Of a DNA stretch of 64,000 nucleotides, positions 27,284 through 37,305 are shown piece after piece (within the stretch, counting starts at the first letter, position 1; each line of letters starts with the position of its first letter). A program made the translations under genes and the position numbers. Under the pieces are notes generated by a model. That model worked only from the letters and a program-made list of their open reading frames with translations, made no database searches and was not told the origin of the DNA. This DNA comes from CAWEBF01 sp963807235 (GTDB taxonomy: Bacteria > Acidobacteriota > Vicinamibacteria > Vicinamibacterales > UBA2999): positions 62,001-126,000 of the forward strand of contig CAWEBF010000004.1 of assembly GCA_963807235.1 (NCBI GenBank). The letters are read 5' to 3'.

Positions 27284-29660
27284 CTAGCGTACGCCGATAT
27301 CGAAGCGGGCGCCGATCACTACCGCCCGCGGCATACCCGGATAGCCGAGGGCGCTGTCCCACTCCCTGTCGGCCATGTTGTCCACGCGCAGAAACACCGT
27401 CAGCGCGTCGTGCGCCCGACGCTGACGCCCAGGCCCATCACGGCGTAGCCGGGGTTGACGGTGATGTCCGTCGTGAACGCGGTCGGCCAGGCCGCGTTCG
27501 GCACGGTCCGCAGCGACAGGAAGCTGTTGTCGTGCCGGTCGCCGACGACGCGGCGTCGAAGTTCACGGTCAGCGCGGCCTGACGTAGGCCGCGCGAACGA
27601 TGCCCGAGTGCTTCGGCCGGCGCAGCAGCGGCTGCCCGGGCTGGAACTGCTGGCTCGTGCTCACGTTGGTCACGACGCGCGTGTCCACCAGCGAGTAGCT
27701 GCCCGCCAGCGGTGAATCCGGCGACGGGCGCTGCAGGGCCGCCTCGACACTTCCCACCCGTCGCGCTTCGAACCGTCGATGTTGATGTACTCGGGAATGC
27801 CGTCGCCGGCGATGCCGGACCGGAAGGCGATCTGGTCCTTGTAGTCGTTGTTGAAGTAGGTCACCCCGCCGCGAACGCGCTGATCGGCGAACGTGGCCTC
27901 GACGCCGACGTCGCCGTGCGCGCCTGCTCGACCTCGCAGATCCGGATCCGGATCGGCGAACGACTCCGCCGAACCGCTCGCCGAACGTCGGCGACTTGAT
28001 GCCCTTGCCGATGTTGCCGAAAACCTTCACCGACGACAGGCCCCGCTGCGCGCCGGCACGACAAACCCGCCGGCCGACAGCTTGGGGCTCACGAACGTGT
28101 CGTACCTCTCCTTGCCGTCCACGCGCGCGCCGACGGTGACGAACCACCGATCCCTGGACGTTGAACTGCTGCTGGACGAAGAACGCGTTGTTGTCGTCAG
28201 ATCCTGCGGCGTCCACCAGCGGGTTGCGCTCGCGCTCCCATTCGTAGCCCGCGCTCAGACGCTGCCCGTTCGCCCAGGTGAAGTCTCCCTGATACCGGAC
28301 GGCGGGGCGGCGGAACGCGCGTGGCGCTCGTGAACGGGAAAGTCCGACGAGCTGTCGCGACGCCAGGAACTGGCCGGGCCCCGGCGTGGCGCCGGCCGCC
28401 GACCAGCGAGTTGAACTCGGCGAGGTCGATCAGCCGCACCAGCCGCACGCCGTTCGGGAACAGCGCGTTCGGCGTGCCTTCCAGAATGGCGTAGGTCGTG
28501 TAGGGCGGATCGCCGACGAGGTCCGACGACTCGTTGCGGTACCGGAAGTAGTTCACCGTGGCCGATCCCGGTGTAGCGGGACCCGGCCGTGTGATGGCCG
28601 CCAGCGTCCACGAGAAGTCCTTGTGTCGTAGACGCCGCCCGTGTCGCGCGATCCGAAGGTGATCGGCCCGACCGACCGGCCCTCGCCGGTCGCTGTAGCG
28701 CACGCTCGAGCGCAGGCTGGCGCGAGGTCCCAGAGCGGCGCCGATGCCGCCGTCGAACGTGGTCTGCTCGAAGCTGTCGTCCTCCGGGAGGATGTCGCGA
28801 ACGCGCCGTCGGTCTTGCGATGCGTGACGCCCGCCTGATAGTCCACGCTTCGCCGGGCGCCGCCGGTGACCCGCGCGTCGCCGCGCAAGGTGTCGAACGA
28901 GCCGCCCTCGACCGAACCGCGACGCTGCGGCGCCGAGTTCGCACCCGCGCGGCTGGTGAACACCTGCACCACCGAGCCCATCGCGTCGGATCCCCACAGC
29001 GACGACTGCGCGCCGCGCACGACCTCGACGCGATCGATTTCGGCGCCGGCAATGCGGCTGAAGTCGAACGCGCCGCCGTCCAGGTTGACGCGCACGCCGT
29101 CGATGAGCACCAGGTTGTAGTCGGATTCGCCGCCGCGGGAGAAGAGCGACGTCGGCGCACCCTCCCGGCCGTTGCCTTCGACCGCGACGCCCGGCACGAA
29201 GCGAACCACCTCGGCCAGCGACGTGCTGCCGAGGGCGTCGATGTCCTGCGACGTCAGAACCGAGACCGATTGCGTGGCGTTGACCCGGGCTTCCGCGCCG
29301 CGCGACGCCGTGACCACGAGCGTGTCGGAGAAGCTCCCCACCTGCAGCGTGATGTTCCTGGTGACGGCGCTCCGCGATGCCGGCATCTCGGACACGAAGT
29401 CCGCAAAGCCTTCGGAGTGTGCGCGCAGCTGATAGCGCACGCCGGGCGGCACTTCCAGGCGGTAGCGGCCGTCCGCGCCCGTGCGTGGCACGCGCGATTG
29501 GTCGATCCACGACAACGGCGTCCACAGTGGCGCCCACGATGACGGCGCCGGAGGTGTCGGCCACCGTTCCGGCGACCTCGAGGGTTGTCTGCGCGCCGGC
29601 CGTCCCGGTCAGGAGCGCGAGGCACACAACGACTTTGAAAGCTTTCGATGTAGCAGGCAT
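27284..29660 (-). pseudogene. btuB: BtuB-like TonB-dependent cobalamin receptor, multiply frameshifted
   Basis: Start MPATSKAFKVVVCLALLTGT (signal peptide), then a carboxypeptidase-regulatory-like domain and a plug (VSVLTSQDIDALGSTSLAEV, VLIDGVRVN, IDRVEVVRGAQSSLWGSDAM). Barrel pieces follow in different frames (GGIGAALGPRASLRSSVRYS, VNYFRYRNESSDLVGDPPYT, VKVFGNIGKGIKSPTFGERF) down to VIGARFDIGVR and stop at 27284. About ten frame changes, starting near 29520, break it. The cobalamin riboswitch just upstream (29785-29955) independently supports the assignment as the vitamin B12 receptor. Whether it is dead or mis-sequenced cannot be decided here. Confidence 0.75.
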
Positions 29661-29784
29661 CCGGCCATCCTCCAGTTCCCGGGCGCGGGACGAGGACGCC
29701 GAACCGGCATCACCCCGGATTGCCGTGGGGTAGATGTGGAGAGGCGCGCTCGGGGATCCCCGCCCGAGGACGAAACAGCAACAT

Positions 29785-29955
29785 CACGGCAGGTCTCCTG
29801 GCTTGCGGGTCAGCGCCCGTTTCCGCTGGCCTTCCCGGTGGGTGTTCTCACCAGTGGCGCTCGTGCGCGGATGGCTCGCCGCTTACAGTTGCGGAGTCAG
29901 CTCCGGAATCGCCGCATACGCGAGCGGCTCACCGGATTCCCTCTTTCGCCCGATC
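29785..29955 (-). ncRNA. Cobalamin (AdoCbl) riboswitch
   Basis: On the reverse strand the order is: GGGAATCCGGTG near the 5' end (29945-29930), the core GGAGCTGACTCCGCAACTGT around 29885-29905, CACTGGTGAGAACACC, GGGAAGGCCAGCGG, and the 3' B12 box GCCAGGAGACCTGCC (29788-29802). These are the conserved blocks of the cobalamin aptamer in the right order and spacing. It lies in the leader of the BtuB-like gene at 29660, about 125 bp before its ATG, and would repress it when B12 is plentiful. Confidence 0.93.
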
Positions 29956-30021
29956 CACACGATCGGTGACCGTGACCACGATATCTAGCGCTGAAGTCGC
30001 GCCGAATGTCAACAGTTCGAG

Positions 30022-30407
30022 TCAGTCCGATGTGACCCAGACCGTCGCAATCAGGAACAGCAGAAGCAGCGGCACGATCACAATCGGCGAACCCATCATG
30101 AATGCGTCCACGAGCGCCGCGCCGACCATCGTGGAGCCCGTGAGGATCGCGCCGATGGTCACCGTGCGCCGGAACATCAGCAGCACGCCGCCCGCCGTCT
30201 GTGTGATCCCCGTGAAGATGCGGAACCACTGCCCCAGTCCGATCTGCTCGAAGATCTGGAACCATGCCCCTTCGGATCGCCGTCGAACTTCGTGTAGCCG
30301 ATGTAGACGAACAGCGCGCCCATCGCCACGCGCGGTAACGCACGGAGAACACGCCGGAAGGCGGCCCCCGTCCTGGATTCTGGCAGCGACGGAGCCAGTT
30401 CGAACAT
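30022..30407 (-). CDS. DoxX-family membrane protein, one frameshift
   Basis: Begins MFELAPSLPESRTGAAFRRV, with first helix VAMGALFVYIGYTKFDGDPK. Near 30270 the frame slips; adding one G to the run AAGGGGCATGG restores WFQIFEQIGLGQWFRIFTGI, TQTAGGVLLMFRR, TVTIGAILTGSTMVGAALVD and PIVIVPLLLLFLIATVW, ending at the TGA 30022-30024. The restored protein is about 128 residues with four helices, as expected for DoxX-like quinone/redox-associated proteins. The homopolymer deletion is a typical sequencing-error signature. It follows the serine hydrolase, separated by a heptamer tandem repeat. Confidence 0.75.
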
Positions 30408-30423
30408 GAGCCCTCTTAGCGAG

Positions 30424-30457
30424 GCCTGAAGCCCGGAGCCCGGCGCCTGGAGCCTTC
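30424..30457. repeat. Degenerate heptamer tandem repeat, five units
   Basis: Units GCCTGAA-GCCCGGA-GCCCGGC-GCCTGGA-GCCTTCC repeat with a 7-bp period between the DoxX start and the serine-hydrolase stop. Short and imperfect; no role evident. Confidence 0.5.
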
Positions 30458-31917
30458 CTAAGGTCCGTAGCGGCGCGGGATCGGCTCGTCGAGCGAATCC
30501 CACTTGTATTCGAGCTGAATCATGCGGCGCAGCGCGCCGATCACCGAGCCGCCGTTGGCGCCGTTGGTCATGATCACCGCGCCGTAGCCCTTGGACCGAT
30601 GCGCGACCAGGTCGCACTGGAACCCCCAGTTGCTGCCGCCGTGCGCGAAGTACCAGCCCTCGCCCTGCTTGGACACGTCGAACCCCACGGCGTACGGCCC
30701 GACGCCGACCGGCGTCACCATCTCGCGCGCCACGCTCGCGGAGAGCACCCGCTCCGACCGTCCCTGGGTCGCGAGCTGCACTTCGATGGCGAACCTCGCC
30801 AGATCGCTGGGCGTGGTCCACAAGCCAGCCGCGGCCTGTTCGGGATACACGTGCCAGGGCGCGCCCTGCGCGCCCCCATCGGGTCGTGCGCGCGAGCGGC
30901 CTTGCCGGCGTACGCGGCCGGGAGCGGCTGTTCGTAGGTGCTGTTGGTCATCCCGAGTGGCGCCAGCACGGTGTCGCGCGCCAGCTGCGGCGAAGGGCTT
31001 GCCAGTGGCTTCCATGAGCGCCAGCTGTTGAATCATCACGCCACCGCCCGAGTACTCGAACCCCGACATCGGCGGCCGCTCGAGGCGCACCGGCCGCAGG
31101 TTCGACGGCTTCACGCCGTCGAGGATCTGCTGGATCGTCGGCAGCGGCGTGCCGGGGTCATACCCCGGAAACCCGAAGGCGTCGCCCGTGCCCGACGTGT
31201 GGCTCATCAGCATCCGGGGCGTGACCGCCAGCGATCCGTCCTTTCCCGAACCATCGGGCAGCTTCCACGACTTGAGGATCGTGTTCACGTCCTGGTCCAG
31301 GCCGAAGCGGCGGTCCTGGATGGCCCGCAGGGATACCATCGCGGCCACCGGCTTGCTGATCGACGCGGCCTGGAACATCGTGTCGGTGGTGACGGGCGCA
31401 CCGGTCTCCACGTCGGCCACGCCGTAGCCCTTCGCCCACACGACCTTGAAGTCCTTGATGATGGCGATGCTGACGCCGGGCACGTTGAACTGCTTGAGGA
31501 TGCGCTCCACCGCCGCCTGGTCGGATACGCTGCCAGTGGCCGTGAAACGCGCGTCGCGCCTGGCGACGAACTGGACGGGCGCAGGCTCGAAGCCGACCGC
31601 CCGAAACAGGATCTCGGTCGCCCGCCATCTGTCCAGTCAGGACCGGACTCGGGCCGGGGCGGCCGGGGACGGCAATCGAGAGCGTGACGGTCTCCCCTTC
31701 CACCTTGCCGGTGACCGGGAGGCCGAATGCGACGCCGGTCACAGCGCCGTCTTTTACCTCGAGGTTCAGAGAGACGTCCTGCGTGCCGCCGTTGGGGGTC
31801 ACCACGACGGCGCGCCACCGTCCGGCGACTGCCGGCAGTTCCCGGACTGCGACTGTGCGGGCAACTGGGCCAGCAGCAGCACGACGGCGAGCGAGCGACT
31901 AAAGTGAACCGCATCAT
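30458..31917 (-). CDS. Serine hydrolase, beta-lactamase/esterase (class C) family, frameshifted
   Basis: The main frame holds the catalytic part: FNVPGVSIAIIKDFKVVWAK, MFQAASISKPVAAMVS with the SxxK motif (SISK), EYSGGGVMIQQLAL with the Tyr-x-Gly-type second motif, and a late HGGSNWGFQ segment, ending IPRRYGP. Before it, an N-terminal lobe in other frames reads AVVVTPNGGTQDVSLNLEV, DGAVTGVAFGLPVTGKVEGE, and a signal peptide (SRSLAVVLLLAQLPAQSQ) starting near 31917. Between them and at about 30880-31000 (LAPLGMTNSTYEQPLP) the frame slips, at least four changes in all. Such enzymes hydrolyse esters, amides or D-peptides in the periplasm. Confidence 0.72.
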
Positions 31918-31996
31918 GGCGGTAAAGACGCCGAATTCGTCGAAAAGTTTCACGGTGCGTCGAACTTTCTTGCTCGGAACCACGTAGAGGGTCGCC

Positions 31997-32530
31997 GTGG
32001 CCAGCCTGGGGCACATCGTGGTGGGCATGGCTGCCGCCCGCGCATATGGGGGGCGGGCCACGCCTCGGCGGCCGCCCGTTGGCGCGATGCTCCTCTGGGC
32101 GGCGCTGTCGTTCCTCCCCGACGCGGACGTGGTGGGCTTCGCGTTCGGCATCAGGTACGCGGACGCATGGGGGCATCGGGGGGCCACGCATTCATTGGCG
32201 TTCGCGGTGATGCTCGGCAGCATCGTCGCGCTGCTGGCCCCTCGATTTGGCCGCCCCGGCGTCAGGACCGGGCTGATGGCCACGGCAGTCGTGGCCAGCC
32301 ACGCCCTCCTCGACACACTGACCGATGGCGGCCTTGGGTGCGCCCTCTTCTGGCCCTTCGACCTTACCCGCTACTTCGCACCGTGGAGGCCCCTGCCCGT
32401 GTCGCCCATCGGCCTCGGGTATCTCTCACCGTATGGGCTCTACGTGGCCGTGGTGGAGATGGTGCTGTTTGTGCCGCTGCTTGCCTATGCGGTGCGGCGG
32501 CCGGCCGGCTCGTCGGTCAAGCTGGAGTAG
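31997..32530 (+). CDS. YdjM/DUF457-type membrane-bound metal-dependent hydrolase
   Basis: A 177-residue inner-membrane protein of the LexA-regulated YdjM family. Characteristic segments are MASLGHIVVGMAAARAY (conserved His), FLPDADVVGF (metal-type Asp pair), GHRGATHSLAFAV (two His) and ASHALLDTLTDGG. Five hydrophobic segments are visible. Starts with GTG 31997. It is divergent from the serine hydrolase at 31917, with an 80-bp promoter region between. The chemical reaction is not established for this family. Confidence 0.85.
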   Translation: MASLGHIVVGMAAARAYGGRATPRRPPVGAMLLWAALSFLPDADVVGFAFGIRYADAWGHRGATHSLAFAVMLGSIVALLAPRFGRPGVRTGLMATAVVASHALLDTLTDGGLGCALFWPFDLTRYFAPWRPLPVSPIGLGYLSPYGLYVAVVEMVLFVPLLAYAVRRPAGSSVKLE

Positions 32531-32600
32531 CGAGAGCCGCCTTGCTGGCAAGTCGCTTGCAGTTTTGCCGGGTGTCCCTCCCAGCGGGAGATTTGGCACC

Positions 32601-33164
32601 ATGAAACTGTCACCGACGATGCTCTTCATTCGAAACACCGTGCTCGCGGCGACGCTTGCGATTCCCATTACCGGTGGCGCAACAGTTGAGGCGCAGCAGG
32701 GCGGCGACGCAGAAATCCTGGCCTGGCTGATCGCGCTCAACGAGAACGAGGTCAGCGCGGCGATGACCGCGGAGCAGAAAGCCTCGACCGCCGACCAGCC
32801 AAAGCTCTCGGAGCCCGTGGTCGAGTACGCGAGGATGCTGCACGTACAGCACGCCAAGGGTGTGCAGGACACCAAGGAGCTGGCTACGAAGATGGGCGTG
32901 ATGCCAGCCGAGACGCCCGCGGTCGCAGAGCTGCAAGCCAAGGGCAAACAGGGTCAGGCGAAGCTGACGTCTCTCGCGGGCAACCAGTTCGAGCGTGCCT
33001 TCATGGCGCAAATGGTGACCGGTCACCGCGAGGCACTGACGAAGGTCGAGGGCTTTCTGAAAGCGGCCAAGCACGATGCCCTGAAGCAACACCTGACATC
33101 GACGCGCGAACGGGTGGCCATGCACCTCAAGGAAGGCGAGAGGGTCCAGAGCTTGCAGAGCTAG
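32601..33164 (+). CDS. DUF4142 ferritin-like secreted protein
   Basis: A 187-residue protein with a signal peptide to VEAQ, then a helical DUF4142 (ferritin-like four-helix) domain: AEILAWLIALNENEVSAAMT, VVEYARMLHVQHAKGVQDTK, GNQFERAFMAQMVTGHREAL and HDALKQHLTSTRERVAMHLK. Conserved acidic and His residues in helices 1, 2 and 3 resemble a metal or heme-handling bundle, but function is unknown. ATG 32601 chosen because it starts the signal peptide. Confidence 0.85.
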   Translation: MKLSPTMLFIRNTVLAATLAIPITGGATVEAQQGGDAEILAWLIALNENEVSAAMTAEQKASTADQPKLSEPVVEYARMLHVQHAKGVQDTKELATKMGVMPAETPAVAELQAKGKQGQAKLTSLAGNQFERAFMAQMVTGHREALTKVEGFLKAAKHDALKQHLTSTRERVAMHLKEGERVQSLQS

Positions 33165-33267
33165 GCCAAGTGGGCCGTCCCCCGGCCCACCTCTTCCGTC
33201 GGCACCGTCTATGCAGTCATCGAGCGCCGGTGCTCGCCTCCCCTCGGGCCTCGATGGATGTAAGGGA

Positions 33268-34638
33268 ATGAATTTCCTGAAGTTGCGGCCGGCAGTCGCG
33301 TTGATGCTAGCCGCCGGTGCCCTGACAGTCTTACCAGCCAGTGCAGCAACCTTGTACGTCGCGCCGGGCGGAAGCGGCAATGGCAGCCCTCAAAACCCGT
33401 TCGGACGCGTAGCCGACGCACTCGCCGTGGCGGCAGCGGGCGACGAGGTGGTGCTGCGGCCCGGCACGTACGGCGAAGCCGTGAGGACGGTGCGCAGCGG
33501 GACGAGTACCCAGCGCATCCTGATCCGGGCAGAGCAAGCGGGGACCGCCGTTCTGAGTACGCCGGCGGCCACGGTCTTGCGGATTTCGCATGCGTTCGTG
33601 ACCGTGCGGGATCTCGTCGTGGATGGTCAGTACGGGGCCTTCGACGCCGTGATCGTGGACAGCGCGGCCAACGGCTGGCTTCTCCAGCGCACGGAGGTTC
33701 GACGCACGTCGAGGGATTGCATCGACATCAGGGCACCAAGCGGTGTCGTGATCGAGGGCGCGCTGATCCATCACTGCCTCAATGCAGCCAACGGCCAGAC
33801 AGACGCACACGGCATCGTGGCCGGCGCGGTCCGGGACCTGACGATTCGCGACACGCGAATCCACACGTTCTCTGGCGATGCCGTTCAAGTGGACCCCGGG
33901 CGCTCGGTCCCGGGCTGGGATCGGGTCACGATCGAGCGCTGCCAGTTCTGGGTGGAGCCGCTGCCCGCCGCCGAAAACGGATTCGCCGCCGGAACGGTGC
34001 CGGGAGAAAACGCCATCGACACCAAGACGTCGCCTTCCGTCGCGCGCGCGACGCTCGTCGTGCGGGATACCGAGGCCTGGGGGTTTCGCGGGGGCCTCAT
34101 TACCAACATGGCGGCGTTCAACATCAAGGAAAACGTGAACGCCACGCTGGACCGCGTCACCGTGTCCCGATCGGAAATCGCATTCCGGCTGCGCGGCCCT
34201 GGATCCAACGGAGGTGCCTGGGTCCGCGTCCAGAATGCGGTGGTCTTCGACGTGGGGACGGGCGTGCGCTACGAGGACAACATCGAACGCGTGGAGGTCT
34301 GGAACTCCACCTTTGGCTCGGGTGTCGGGCGGGTCTTCCGGGCCGCGTCGTCGACGGCCGCCGGCCTGGACGTCAAGAACGTGCTCTTCATGGGCTCGAC
34401 GTCCAGCGAATTGACGGGCGCCTCGAACATGCTGGCGACTACAGCGTTCTTCGTGGGCGCTGCCGCCAACGACTACCGGTTGCGCGCGGGAAGTCTTGCC
34501 ATCGACTCCGGCATCTCACTGACCGCCGTCACCACTGATCGCGCAGGCAACTCTCGTCCTGCGGGACGCTTCTGGGACGTGGGCGCCTACGAGTACACGC
34601 CGTCCGGGCTTCCCCCCGGACCCGGCTCCGCCCCCTAG
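33268..34638 (+). CDS. Secreted right-handed beta-helix protein (pectate-lyase-like fold)
   Basis: A 456-residue protein with a signal peptide (RPAVALMLAAGALTVLPASA). It opens with ATLYVAPGGSGNGSPQNPFG and VVLRPGTYGEAVRTVRSGTS, the usual start of DUF1565/NosD-like beta-helices, and proceeds through repeated coils (VRDLVVDGQ, IDIRAPSGVVIEGALIHHC, HGIVAGAVRDLTIRDTRIHT). The C-terminus, WDVGAYEYTP, is the common closing motif. No catalytic triad is recognised; likely a polysaccharide-binding or lyase-like protein. ATG 33268 follows AAGGGA. Confidence 0.85.
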   Translation: MNFLKLRPAVALMLAAGALTVLPASAATLYVAPGGSGNGSPQNPFGRVADALAVAAAGDEVVLRPGTYGEAVRTVRSGTSTQRILIRAEQAGTAVLSTPAATVLRISHAFVTVRDLVVDGQYGAFDAVIVDSAANGWLLQRTEVRRTSRDCIDIRAPSGVVIEGALIHHCLNAANGQTDAHGIVAGAVRDLTIRDTRIHTFSGDAVQVDPGRSVPGWDRVTIERCQFWVEPLPAAENGFAAGTVPGENAIDTKTSPSVARATLVVRDTEAWGFRGGLITNMAAFNIKENVNATLDRVTVSRSEIAFRLRGPGSNGGAWVRVQNAVVFDVGTGVRYEDNIERVEVWNSTFGSGVGRVFRAASSTAAGLDVKNVLFMGSTSSELTGASNMLATTAFFVGAAANDYRLRAGSLAIDSGISLTAVTTDRAGNSRPAGRFWDVGAYEYTPSGLPPGPGSAP

Positions 34639-34695
34639 CGCGTCCGGACGCCTTCGTCCCACCAGCGAACACCGGAAGCGGACACCCAGGCCTGG

Positions 34696-34713
34696 TCCGC
34701 CCAATTGGGCGGA
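34696..34713. promoter_or_regulatory. Perfect 18-bp palindrome upstream of ADOP permease
   Basis: TCCGCCCAATTGGGCGGA is fully self-complementary and is followed by seven A residues. The A-run is on the wrong side for a rho-independent terminator on either strand, so an operator is more likely. It lies about 57 bp before the ATG at 34771. Confidence 0.45.
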
Positions 34714-34739
34714 AAAAAAGGGCGGCGCTGGTCCTGTAC

Positions 34740-34755
34740 CTGGCACGCGCTTTGA
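34740..34755 (+). promoter_or_regulatory. Possible sigma-54-type promoter
   Basis: CTGGCACGCGCTTTGA resembles the sigma-54 consensus TGGCAC-N5-TTGC: the GG element is exact but the expected GC at N10 is GA. It lies about 15 bp before the ATG at 34771, a short leader. Tentative. Confidence 0.3.
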
Positions 34756-34770
34756 GACTTGCCGGCCTTC

Positions 34771-37299
34771 ATGACCAGCAATCTCTGGCAGGACATAAGG
34801 CACGCCGTGCGGGGATTGGCCAGGCGGCCGCTGGTTTCTGGCGTGGCTGTCGTCTCGCTGGCCTTCGGGATCGGCGTCAACAGCGCGATCTTTTCGGCGT
34901 TCGAACGCCTGCTCCTGCGAGGGCTCCCGGTCCCAGCAGCCAACGAGATCGTGGATCTGCGCGTGTCGGGTCCCCGGCCCGGCAACCGGTCGTCAGGCGA
35001 CGGCGGCGGGTTGCCGTCGGTCCTGAGCTACCCCCTTTTCCGGGACATCGAACGCGCGGAGGATACGGGGTTCGCCCGCGTGTTCGCGCTGCGCAGTTTC
35101 GGCGCAAGCGTGTCGTTTGCCAGGCAGAGCTCCACAGCGGAAGGGCTCCTCGTCTCGGGCTCCTACTTCCCCGCCCTGCGGCTCACCCCCGCCCTGGGCC
35201 GGCTGCTCGGGCCGGAAGACGACCGCACCGAAGGCGGCCATCCAGTCGTCGTCTTGAGCCACGCCTACTGGACGACCCGCTTCGGCGGGGACCGTTCCGC
35301 CATTGGGTCAACTCTGGTGATCAACGGCACTCCGATGACGATCGCCGGCGTGGCCCCCGAGGGCTTCGCCGGCACGATCACGCTCGATGCGCCGGCGATC
35401 TTCATGCCTCTGGCCATGGCTCGCACGGCGCGGCTGCACGCCAACTGGGATGGGTTCAACGCACGCAACGATCACTGGCTGTATGTGTCGGCGCGGCTCG
35501 CGCCAGGGGTCTCTCGCGAACGCGCCGAACAGATGGTGAACAACGGGTTCGCGGCGTTGACGCGGGATGTCGAATTCCCGTTGTTGCGCAGCGGCATGGG
35601 CACGGCGGACCGCACCGCCTTTCTGGCCAGGCGCGTCATGCTCGACGAAGGGGCACGAGGCCGCAACTCGGGACGCGACGAAGCGCAGTTGGTTCTGATG
35701 TTGCTGTTCGTGGTCACGGGGCTCGTGCTGGCCATCGCCGGAGCCAACGTGGCCAACCTGCTGCTGGCGCGCGGCACCGATCGAGCGCCGGAGATCGCCG
35801 TGCGGCTCTCGTTGGGCGCTTCCTCCGGGCAGCTGGTCCGGCTCCTCCTGATCGAGGCTGCCACGCTGGGCGCGCTGGGCGGCCTCGGGGCGGTGGCGGT
35901 GGCACGCTGGACGTTGACCGGCCTTCTCGCCATGTTGCCGGCTGCGGACGGGCAGATGTTGAACTTCCAGGTGAATACGCCGGTGTTCCTGTTCTCGCTG
36001 GCGCTGGGAATCGCGACCGGTCTCCTGTTCGGACTCGCGCCCGCCGTGCAGAGCGTGCGGGCAAGCGCGGCAAGCGGCCTGCAGGTTCAACCGGGACGTG
36101 CGTCGGGGTCACGCGGCGCGCGCCGGCTGCGCACCACGCTCGCCACCGCGCAGATAGCCGTGGCCACGGCCCTGCTGGCGCAATCCGGCCTCTTCCTCGC
36201 CAGCCTGGTGAACATCTCGCGGATGGACACCGGCATGCGGCGCGACGGCCTGGTGATGTTCACGCTGTTTCCGGTGCTGAACGGCTACTCGCCCGAGCGG
36301 GCCTCGGCGTTGTTCGACCGCGTCGAGCAGTCGCTGAGCGGTGTCCCCGGCGTGCGGTCGGTCAGCGCATCGTCGATACCGGTGTTGGCCGACAACAACC
36401 GCACGAACAATGTCACGGTGGAAGGGTTCAACGCTCCCGAAGGCGCGGACACGCGGGCCGCCACGGCTGACATAGGCCCGCGGTACTTCGCGACCGTCGG
36501 CCTTCCGCTGCTGAGCGGCCGGGAGTTCACAAGCGCAGACGACGCCGATGCTCCCAAGGTCGCCATCGTGAACGAGGCCTTCGCGCGCAAGTTCAACCTG
36601 GGCGCGTCGGTCATCGGTGCCCGGATGGCGCGCGGGGAAGGCGGCAACCGGCCGCTCGACATCGAGATCGTGGGGCTCGTGCGGGACGCACAGTTCAGCG
36701 AGCTGCGCGGAGCACCACCTCCGCAGTTCTTCGTGCCGTTTCGGCAGGGCCCGGTTGGGCCGTTGACGTTCTACGTGCACGTGGACCCCTCGAACGCCGT
36801 CGCAGTAGCTGGCACAATCCGGGCGGTCGTGGCGCGTCTGGATCCCAACCTGCCGGTGGAGGACCTGACCACCATGACCGATCGGCTGTGGGAAAGCACC
36901 ACGCGCGACCGAATCCTCTCGACGCTGTCCACATCGTTCGCCGCGCTGGCGACAGTGCTGGCGGCGATCGGGCTCTACGCCGTGCTGGCCTACGGCGTCG
37001 CGCGCCGTGTCCGCGAAATGGGTATTCGAATGGCGCTCGGCGCGACCGGCGGACAGGTTCGGCGGATGGTCTTCGGCGACGTGTGCTGGATGGCCGTGGT
37101 CGGCATCGTCCTGGGCAGCGCGCTGGCCATCGGGCTGGGCCAATTGGGTCAGTCGATGCTCTTCGGCGTCGAAGGCATCGAACCGCGAGTGCTGGTGGCG
37201 ACGATCGCCATCGTGCTGACGATTGCGTTCGCGGCGGGAGCCCTTCCCGCGCGCCGCGCGGCCGCGGTCAATCCGGCCGACGCGCTTCGAGCCGAATAG
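34771..37299 (+). CDS. ADOP-family MacB/FtsX-type permease, first of pair
   Basis: An 842-residue duplicated FtsX-type permease with no ATPase domain, the layout of acidobacterial duplicated orphan permeases. First half: MTSNLWQDIRHAVRGLARRP, a TM helix at about 25-45, a periplasmic MacB-core domain, then three TM helices (LVLMLLFVVTGLVLAIAGAN... to VRLLLIEAATLGALGG). Second half repeats the pattern and ends VLTIAFAAGALPARRAAAVN-PADALRAE, the family's C-terminal signature. It probably exports a toxic compound or lipid together with an unlinked ATPase. ATG 34771 starts the conserved N-terminus. Six bases separate it from the next permease. Confidence 0.9.
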   Translation: MTSNLWQDIRHAVRGLARRPLVSGVAVVSLAFGIGVNSAIFSAFERLLLRGLPVPAANEIVDLRVSGPRPGNRSSGDGGGLPSVLSYPLFRDIERAEDTGFARVFALRSFGASVSFARQSSTAEGLLVSGSYFPALRLTPALGRLLGPEDDRTEGGHPVVVLSHAYWTTRFGGDRSAIGSTLVINGTPMTIAGVAPEGFAGTITLDAPAIFMPLAMARTARLHANWDGFNARNDHWLYVSARLAPGVSRERAEQMVNNGFAALTRDVEFPLLRSGMGTADRTAFLARRVMLDEGARGRNSGRDEAQLVLMLLFVVTGLVLAIAGANVANLLLARGTDRAPEIAVRLSLGASSGQLVRLLLIEAATLGALGGLGAVAVARWTLTGLLAMLPAADGQMLNFQVNTPVFLFSLALGIATGLLFGLAPAVQSVRASAASGLQVQPGRASGSRGARRLRTTLATAQIAVATALLAQSGLFLASLVNISRMDTGMRRDGLVMFTLFPVLNGYSPERASALFDRVEQSLSGVPGVRSVSASSIPVLADNNRTNNVTVEGFNAPEGADTRAATADIGPRYFATVGLPLLSGREFTSADDADAPKVAIVNEAFARKFNLGASVIGARMARGEGGNRPLDIEIVGLVRDAQFSELRGAPPPQFFVPFRQGPVGPLTFYVHVDPSNAVAVAGTIRAVVARLDPNLPVEDLTTMTDRLWESTTRDRILSTLSTSFAALATVLAAIGLYAVLAYGVARRVREMGIRMALGATGGQVRRMVFGDVCWMAVVGIVLGSALAIGLGQLGQSMLFGVEGIEPRVLVATIAIVLTIAFAAGALPARRAAAVNPADALRAE

Positions 37300-37305
37300 C
37301 CCGCC

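Noticed and set aside
34696..34720. Rho-independent terminator
   Set aside because: The homopolymer is A7 after the palindrome on the + strand and T7 before it on the - strand, which is the wrong side in both directions.
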